From: Candidatus Colwelliibacteriota bacterium
GTDB taxonomy: Bacteria; Patescibacteriota; Minisyncoccia; UBA6257; Colwellbacteraceae
DNA: 19,163 nucleotides
Assembly: GCA_027310265.1 (NCBI GenBank)
Contig: DAIDBC010000008.1
Location: 1-19,163 of the forward strand
Direction of reading: 5' to 3'
Shown here: one piece after another, positions 15,260 through 19,163 of the stretch
Layout of the letters: each line of letters opens with the position of its first letter
Numbering within the stretch: position 1 is the first letter of the stretch
Translations under genes and position numbers: made by a program
Notes under the pieces: model-generated
The model's input: the letters and a program-made list of their open reading frames with translations, nothing else
Told to the model about the DNA's origin: nothing
Database searches by the model: none

Positions 15260-16840
15260 TCACGGCTCATAGACCACGTCAACGCGTATTTTCGAGGCGT
15301 CACCGGGGACCTTCGTTACCCAGAACGGCCATAATTTGACCTCTCCTGATTTTATCCCCGGAAGAGAAAAGATCAGGGTTTTGAGTTCTGTTTCATTCTT
15401 GTTCGCCGCGCGGGATTTAAAACCATTAAGATCGAAGGGCTGCACCCAATAAGACTTGAAAGCGATCGAAGTAGACATTTGTCCCTTCGCAAAGCCCAGC
15501 GCCGGCGCGGAACCATACGTTATTTCGGGGGTCCCTTTCAGAATAAGATTGAGGCTAGAGGTGTCGGCAACCTTTGCGGCCATCACCGAAATCAAATCGG
15601 ATTCGAGAAAGGTCATAACCTTAATCTCGCCGTAGGCCGTAGCGGTGAAACTGCCGTCCGGATTCACGGTTTTACAAATGTTTTCCGAAGTCATTGCCAC
15701 TTGCGAAGAACCGGCAAGAGTTTTGACGTTTTGCGGCAACTTCAAGATCGCCTGACTGTTCAACGCGTCGGTAAGTGCGGCCTCCACCGCACTTTTAGTC
15801 TTAGCGATATCGTCCATGGACGGCACAGCAACGTTGCCAATAAACCCGCCGGTCATCGGGTCTTTGGATTCAGCATAGAAACCTTCATACTTCGGGGTGT
15901 TCTGAAAACCGGGAATACGAAACCGCGAAACCGGACCGACATTGTAATCCGGCCCAGGCTTATCGGCCGCGACCGTCGCGGCTATCGAAGACGGTGTAAG
16001 TTTTCCGCCTGACACTTTTGCCCCTGGCACGGTTACATTTGCATCCAAGCGGAATACCTTGCCATCGGGGGTAGTGAAACGCGTACCTTTCACTAAAAGC
16101 TGCGACGAAGAACCGTAGGCGTTATAAATAGTTATCTTACCGGTTGCTTTTTGCTCAACGTTTTTCTTATCCGAGGCTGGGCAAGCCATACTGTAGTTCT
16201 GAACATCCTTGAAAACCGTTCCAGGGACAATTACTTGGGCAGAGGATAAAGTTGGGGTTTTAGCGTTGGTATCGGCTACAAACGAGCCGTCAAACTCAAA
16301 AGGCGTTTCCTTGAATGTGAGATTGATATCGGCGCGGGGCAGGATTATTGCCAAACCAACACCAACACCAACAAATAATATCGTTATAAGTAAAAGTGAG
16401 ATTACTCTCTGTAAGCGCGACCGCGGCTCGCGGTTCAGTTCTTCTATGCCAAAATCGGCTTCTTCTTTTAAGTCCTGACTTTTGTCATCATGGGCAACGT
16501 AATTTTTATACCTGTGGATGGATTTAGGCTGGGTCTGTTCCGTAATTTCGCTTTTCAAAACTATATCGGAGACGGCGCGCATTTTGCGGCCGAAAAAGGG
16601 ATTTACGGCATTCAAGCCAACCGAAGCTGCCAGATCCAGGGCTGTATCGTCAACGGATTCGATTGTGACCAACTTTCCCGCGTGGCCCGCCTCGCGCTTT
16701 AACAAACTGAAATTGTTTTTCAGAGTGGAAAACTGCGTACCCCGGGGAATATACAGCGTGATTTCCTTGTCCTCGGCGCTAATAACCCTCTCAATCACCG
16801 AGGGAGCTGTATCGGTTTTGTTTACATAAATTTTCTTCAT
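15260..16840 (-). CDS. Single-pass membrane protein with baseplate-J-like outer domain
   Basis: This protein has 526 residues from the ATG at 16840, chosen because it overlaps the upstream stop as ATGA; a GTG at 16867 would add nine residues. The N-terminal part (about 9-80) looks like a soluble alpha/beta domain with EITLYIPRGTQFSTLKNNFS and SLLKREAGHAGK. A charged linker follows, then one membrane helix (about 145-168, preceded by REPRSRLQR, so N-terminus inside). The outside part contains, near 230-312, ATGKITIYNAYGS, GTRFTTPDGKVFRLD and YNVGPVSRFRIPGF, the pattern of the phage baseplate J/gp47 family. The C-terminus has PFWVTKVP. I associate this architecture with Patescibacteria membrane proteins of unknown role. 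It lies directly downstream of an FtsA/PilM-like gene, which suggests an envelope-spanning complex. Confidence 0.85.
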   Translation of the reverse strand: MKKIYVNKTDTAPSVIERVISAEDKEITLYIPRGTQFSTLKNNFSLLKREAGHAGKLVTIESVDDTALDLAASVGLNAVNPFFGRKMRAVSDIVLKSEITEQTQPKSIHRYKNYVAHDDKSQDLKEEADFGIEELNREPRSRLQRVISLLLITILFVGVGVGLAIILPRADINLTFKETPFEFDGSFVADTNAKTPTLSSAQVIVPGTVFKDVQNYSMACPASDKKNVEQKATGKITIYNAYGSSSQLLVKGTRFTTPDGKVFRLDANVTVPGAKVSGGKLTPSSIAATVAADKPGPDYNVGPVSRFRIPGFQNTPKYEGFYAESKDPMTGGFIGNVAVPSMDDIAKTKSAVEAALTDALNSQAILKLPQNVKTLAGSSQVAMTSENICKTVNPDGSFTATAYGEIKVMTFLESDLISVMAAKVADTSSLNLILKGTPEITYGSAPALGFAKGQMSTSIAFKSYWVQPFDLNGFKSRAANKNETELKTLIFSLPGIKSGEVKLWPFWVTKVPGDASKIRVDVVYEP

Positions 16841-17793
16841 TTCGATTCTTTTTCCGGCATCAGCCACTTTATCCTGCGTCTCGCAAGGCGGTTTAACTCC
16901 CCGTAAACGCTGTTTTGATTATCGTCGATAAATCCAACTAAATCCACCTCTGGTGCAGGCATAAACCTGGTTTTACGATCTCCCAAGAAGAAATTTTTGC
17001 TCCACACTGATTCCGGCAGAATAAAACTACGCAGATACACCGCAGGCAATTGTTCCTTAACCAATGCGCTTCGTCCGCGTCCCGATCCGCTCCCCGTCAA
17101 ACGCGGCTCAAACGAGTTTCTTATCGCCATCGTAATGCCGTTCACGAAAGTGCCGAAGGAATTGTAAAAAATTTCGTCCAACCTTTTGGTAACCCGCGGG
17201 GACGCGCCGCCCCCCGCATATTGCAAGTATAACGCTTTCCCCGTTTCGGCGGCAGTGTCCAAACCGGAAGTAAAAGCCCTGACCAAATCGTTTTGTCCCC
17301 ATCCGAACTCGCCGAGGTAGGAAGTTAGTTCCGGCGCGACCAAAAATACCGTGGTGAGGTCGCTACCACTATCTACATAAATCATTCCATCCTTGTTGGT
17401 TTCGATCGCAGTAAGATAAGCCCTTACGCTGCCCTCTTCGAAAATCTCTCCGCCCTCGGCTGGGAGCTTGTCGCGGCGGACAATGGTGAGACAAAGCGTG
17501 AGCTCGATCTCACGGCCAGTGAACCCTTCAGGGTTGTGGACTCGATGTCCGTCAATCTTTATTCCAATGACCCTGGCATCGGTTAAAAGCAAATCGACTT
17601 CATCGGTTTGCAACCGTTCCGCAGCTCCGCCCCTCAACCGATCGAAGGATTTCCACAGTGCTTGCGCAAGGATATTTTCCAAATCAACCGAGGTCAGTTC
17701 TTCCCTCGGATTTGTGCGTAAAATACAGATGGACTTAAATACGGTTACGGCCGATTTTGAGTCTAACGGAATCAAGGTCTTCCCAACAGTCAT
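16837..17793 (-). CDS. FtsA/PilM-like actin-fold (ASKHA) protein lacking the N-terminal subdomain
   Basis: The 318-residue protein has no signal peptide or membrane helix and looks cytoplasmic. Residues 64-106 (DEVDLLLTDARVIGIKIDG then HRVHNPEGFTGREIEL) match the SHS2 subdomain of FtsA/PilM, where the pattern is ...iDG..gi.NP.G..G..le. Residues 138-150 (IYVDSGSDLTTVF) resemble the phosphate-2 motif (VDIGGGTTDI) of the actin/Hsp70 superfamily. The first phosphate motif and most of subdomain 1A, which precede SHS2 in FtsA, are missing, and a TAA two codons upstream rules out a longer start. The C-terminal tail (RRRIKWLMPEK) is basic and could touch membrane. It begins 3 bases after alaS and overlaps the next gene by 4 bases. 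Assignment to the superfamily is by motif reading, not alignment. Confidence 0.72.
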   Translation of the reverse strand: MTVGKTLIPLDSKSAVTVFKSICILRTNPREELTSVDLENILAQALWKSFDRLRGGAAERLQTDEVDLLLTDARVIGIKIDGHRVHNPEGFTGREIELTLCLTIVRRDKLPAEGGEIFEEGSVRAYLTAIETNKDGMIYVDSGSDLTTVFLVAPELTSYLGEFGWGQNDLVRAFTSGLDTAAETGKALYLQYAGGGASPRVTKRLDEIFYNSFGTFVNGITMAIRNSFEPRLTGSGSGRGRSALVKEQLPAVYLRSFILPESVWSKNFFLGDRKTRFMPAPEVDLVGFIDDNQNSVYGELNRLARRRIKWLMPEKESK

Positions 17794-17796
17794 GGT

Positions 17797-19163
17797 TTAA
17801 GACACATCAGCGCGGATGCGCCGGATACCGGCCGAGACGCTTTCCTCTTTTAATATTTTGAACTTGCCTATCTCCCCGGTGTGGGTAACGTGCGGCCCGC
17901 CGCAGAACTCGATCGAGTACGTTTTGCCAAACTGGGGGTCGCTCTGGGTCGCCAATTTCGGCCCAACGGAGTAAACCGATACTCGCTCTGGGTATTTCTG
18001 ACCGAACTCATGCTCGGCACCGAGTTTCTCCGCTTCCTCGCGCGCCATTTCGCTGCGAATCACCGGCAAATCTTCCGCGATCTTTTCATTCACGATCTTT
18101 TCCACTTCTTGTTTCTGCTCGTCAGTCATTTTCTTGTCATACGAAAAATCCATCCGCAGGCGTTCGCTAGTGATGTTTGACCCGCGCTGTTTCACTACGC
18201 TTCCCAAAACTATCTGCAGTGCTTTCAACAGCAAATGGTGAGCGGTGTGCAGACGCGTGGTTTTTTCGGAATGGTCGGCGAGCCCGCCCGCAAATTTCTG
18301 ACTAATACCGGCGCGGGAAATGTCTTGATGCTTCCTCATTAATTCTTCGTATTCCTGCACTGGGACTTTGACGCCCCTGGACGCTGCTTCTTCTACAATT
18401 AATTCGACTGGAAAACCGTAGGTTGTCACAAACCGAAAAACAACTGCCGCATCTAATTCTTTTTTGAAAACCGCCTCTTGTATGTAGTTTGACAATTTAG
18501 GACCCTCACGTTTCAAAACTTTCCGGAAATCGCTTTCCTCGCGAGCGACAGCCGAAGAAATGATCGTCCGACTTTCTTCCAAATTGGGATAAATATTCTT
18601 GTAAACGTCGATGAAGAGCTCGGCGAACTGCGACAATCCGCCCCCTGACATCTTTAAATGATCGGAGAACCGAACGGCGCGACGCAAAAGACGTCTTACA
18701 AGATATCCTCTATCTGACTTACTCGGTAAAGCACCATCACTCATCAGGAATGTTGCTGCGCGCACGTGATCGAGTATCACACGGTAGATTCGTCTCATAT
18801 CTTCAGCGCCCATTCCGTAATTATCTCCTGCCCTTCCAACTACGACGATACCATTGTGTCCTTCTTCTTCGTAGCGAACATGACAAAGTGCAGAAATTTT
18901 TTCTTTCACCTTCTCGAAAACATCTGCGTTAAATATATCTGCATCATTATTCGCCGCCGCAGTTATACGTTCCAGCCCGCCGCCGAAGTCAACATTGCGC
19001 TGTGGCAACTTTTCGAAAGTCCCTTGCTCGGTCTTCCGATATTCCATAAACACCGAATTGCCTATTTCCATAAATCTTCCGCAGTCGCAGTTCGGGTGGC
19101 AAAATTTGCCGAACCGTTCTTCGTGGTACGGCTTGCCGTCCGCATCAAACTCTCCGAAATCAT
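17797..19163 (-). CDS. alaS: Alanyl-tRNA synthetase, short form (5' end cut by window edge)
   Basis: AlaRS charges tRNA-Ala and clears mischarged Ser/Gly. The frame is open through the right edge; 454 C-terminal residues are visible, so the ATG at 19071 is internal. The catalytic end shows GRFMEIGNSVFMEYR and NVDFGGGLERI (motif 3 region), preceded by a cysteine cluster C-x3-C-x-C (19081-19101) that may hold a metal. The editing domain has both zinc half-sites: HTAHH (18235-18249) and CGGPH (17890-17904), plus MDFSYDKKMT. The protein ends 27 residues after CGGPH at SAGIRRIRADVS, so the dimerisation and C-Ala domains of the 876-residue E. coli enzyme are absent. It is the first visible gene of the 17-gene minus-strand run, with the FtsA-like gene 3 bases downstream. 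Confidence 0.96.
   Translation of the reverse strand, partial: DFGEFDADGKPYHEERFGKFCHPNCDCGRFMEIGNSVFMEYRKTEQGTFEKLPQRNVDFGGGLERITAAANNDADIFNADVFEKVKEKISALCHVRYEEEGHNGIVVVGRAGDNYGMGAEDMRRIYRVILDHVRAATFLMSDGALPSKSDRGYLVRRLLRRAVRFSDHLKMSGGGLSQFAELFIDVYKNIYPNLEESRTIISSAVAREESDFRKVLKREGPKLSNYIQEAVFKKELDAAVVFRFVTTYGFPVELIVEEAASRGVKVPVQEYEELMRKHQDISRAGISQKFAGGLADHSEKTTRLHTAHHLLLKALQIVLGSVVKQRGSNITSERLRMDFSYDKKMTDEQKQEVEKIVNEKIAEDLPVIRSEMAREEAEKLGAEHEFGQKYPERVSVYSVGPKLATQSDPQFGKTYSIEFCGGPHVTHTGEIGKFKILKEESVSAGIRRIRADVS

Noticed and set aside
15256..15303. Longer IF-1 starting at 15303 or 15270
   Set aside because: These starts add residues before the OB-fold not found in IF-1 and overlap the upstream coding sequence; the ATG at 15255 fits family length.
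15479..16012. Open frame of 177 codons on the plus strand
   Set aside because: It is opposite the membrane protein gene, whose frame has a membrane helix and a domain pattern; the antisense product is Arg/His-rich with no motif.
19069..19071. ATG at 19071 as the true start of alaS
   Set aside because: Conserved AlaRS sequence (the cysteine cluster and GRF before this Met) continues in frame to the window edge.
1..19163. UGA recoding as in Gracilibacteria/SR1
   Set aside because: TGA ends uvrB, the small repair-cluster gene, infA and the ftsQ-like gene at the expected protein ends, and no conserved gene is interrupted by an in-frame TGA.
1..19163. CRISPR arrays, tRNA/rRNA genes, insertion sequences or integrase/attachment sites
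   Set aside because: No spaced direct repeats, cloverleaf candidates or transposase-like frames were seen; gaps between genes are at most 60 bases, leaving no room for such elements.

Overview
The window reads as a dense, intron-free bacterial chromosome segment, most likely from a candidate phyla radiation (Patescibacteria, Parcubacteria-like) genome. The grounds are: genes abutting or overlapping by 1-4 bases over almost the whole 19 kb; short versions of universal proteins (uL13, an RNA polymerase alpha without its C-terminal domain, an alanyl-tRNA synthetase that stops after its editing domain, a UvrA without the insertion domain); and a membrane protein with a baseplate-J-like outer domain of the sort I associate with these lineages. 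TGA acts as a stop throughout, so the UGA-glycine code of Gracilibacteria/SR1 does not apply. The taxonomic call is inference; no rRNA or tRNA is present to settle it.

Left block (1-4943, minus strand): a DNA-repair cluster transcribed as small unknown protein -> 3-methyladenine DNA glycosylase (mpg) -> uvrB -> uvrA (cut by the left edge). Two junctions are ATGA overlaps. The exception is the 60-base gap before uvrB, which holds an inverted repeat covering the uvrB ribosome binding site. Reading from that block, base excision and nucleotide excision repair look co-expressed.

Centre (4944-6775, plus strand): the only plus-strand gene, a multi-pass ArnT/PMT-like (GT39-type) glycosyltransferase, driven from a short AT-rich divergent promoter region and probably leaderless. 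It ends tail-to-tail with an FtsQ-like gene, overlapping it by 17 bases.

Right block (6759-19163, minus strand): one run of 17 genes: alaS (cut by the right edge) -> FtsA/PilM-like protein -> membrane protein with baseplate-J-like domain -> infA -> rpmJ -> rpsM -> rpsK -> rpsD -> rpoA -> rplQ -> rplM -> rpsI -> GT2 glycosyltransferase -> greA -> lysS -> serS -> ftsQ-like. The core is the classic alpha operon joined to rplM-rpsI; the flanks add charging enzymes, a transcription elongation factor and envelope/division proteins. No strong terminator is visible inside it. Most starts lack a good Shine-Dalgarno and rely on stop/start overlap (TAATG or ATGA).

The least explained part is the FtsA/PilM-like plus membrane-protein pair at 15260-17793: a cytoplasmic actin-fold-like protein translationally coupled to a single-pass protein that puts a phage-baseplate-like domain outside the cell. 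The other points worth following are the rebuilt UvrA, a palindromic in-frame insertion beside the DESH motif of UvrB, and the missing alpha CTD.
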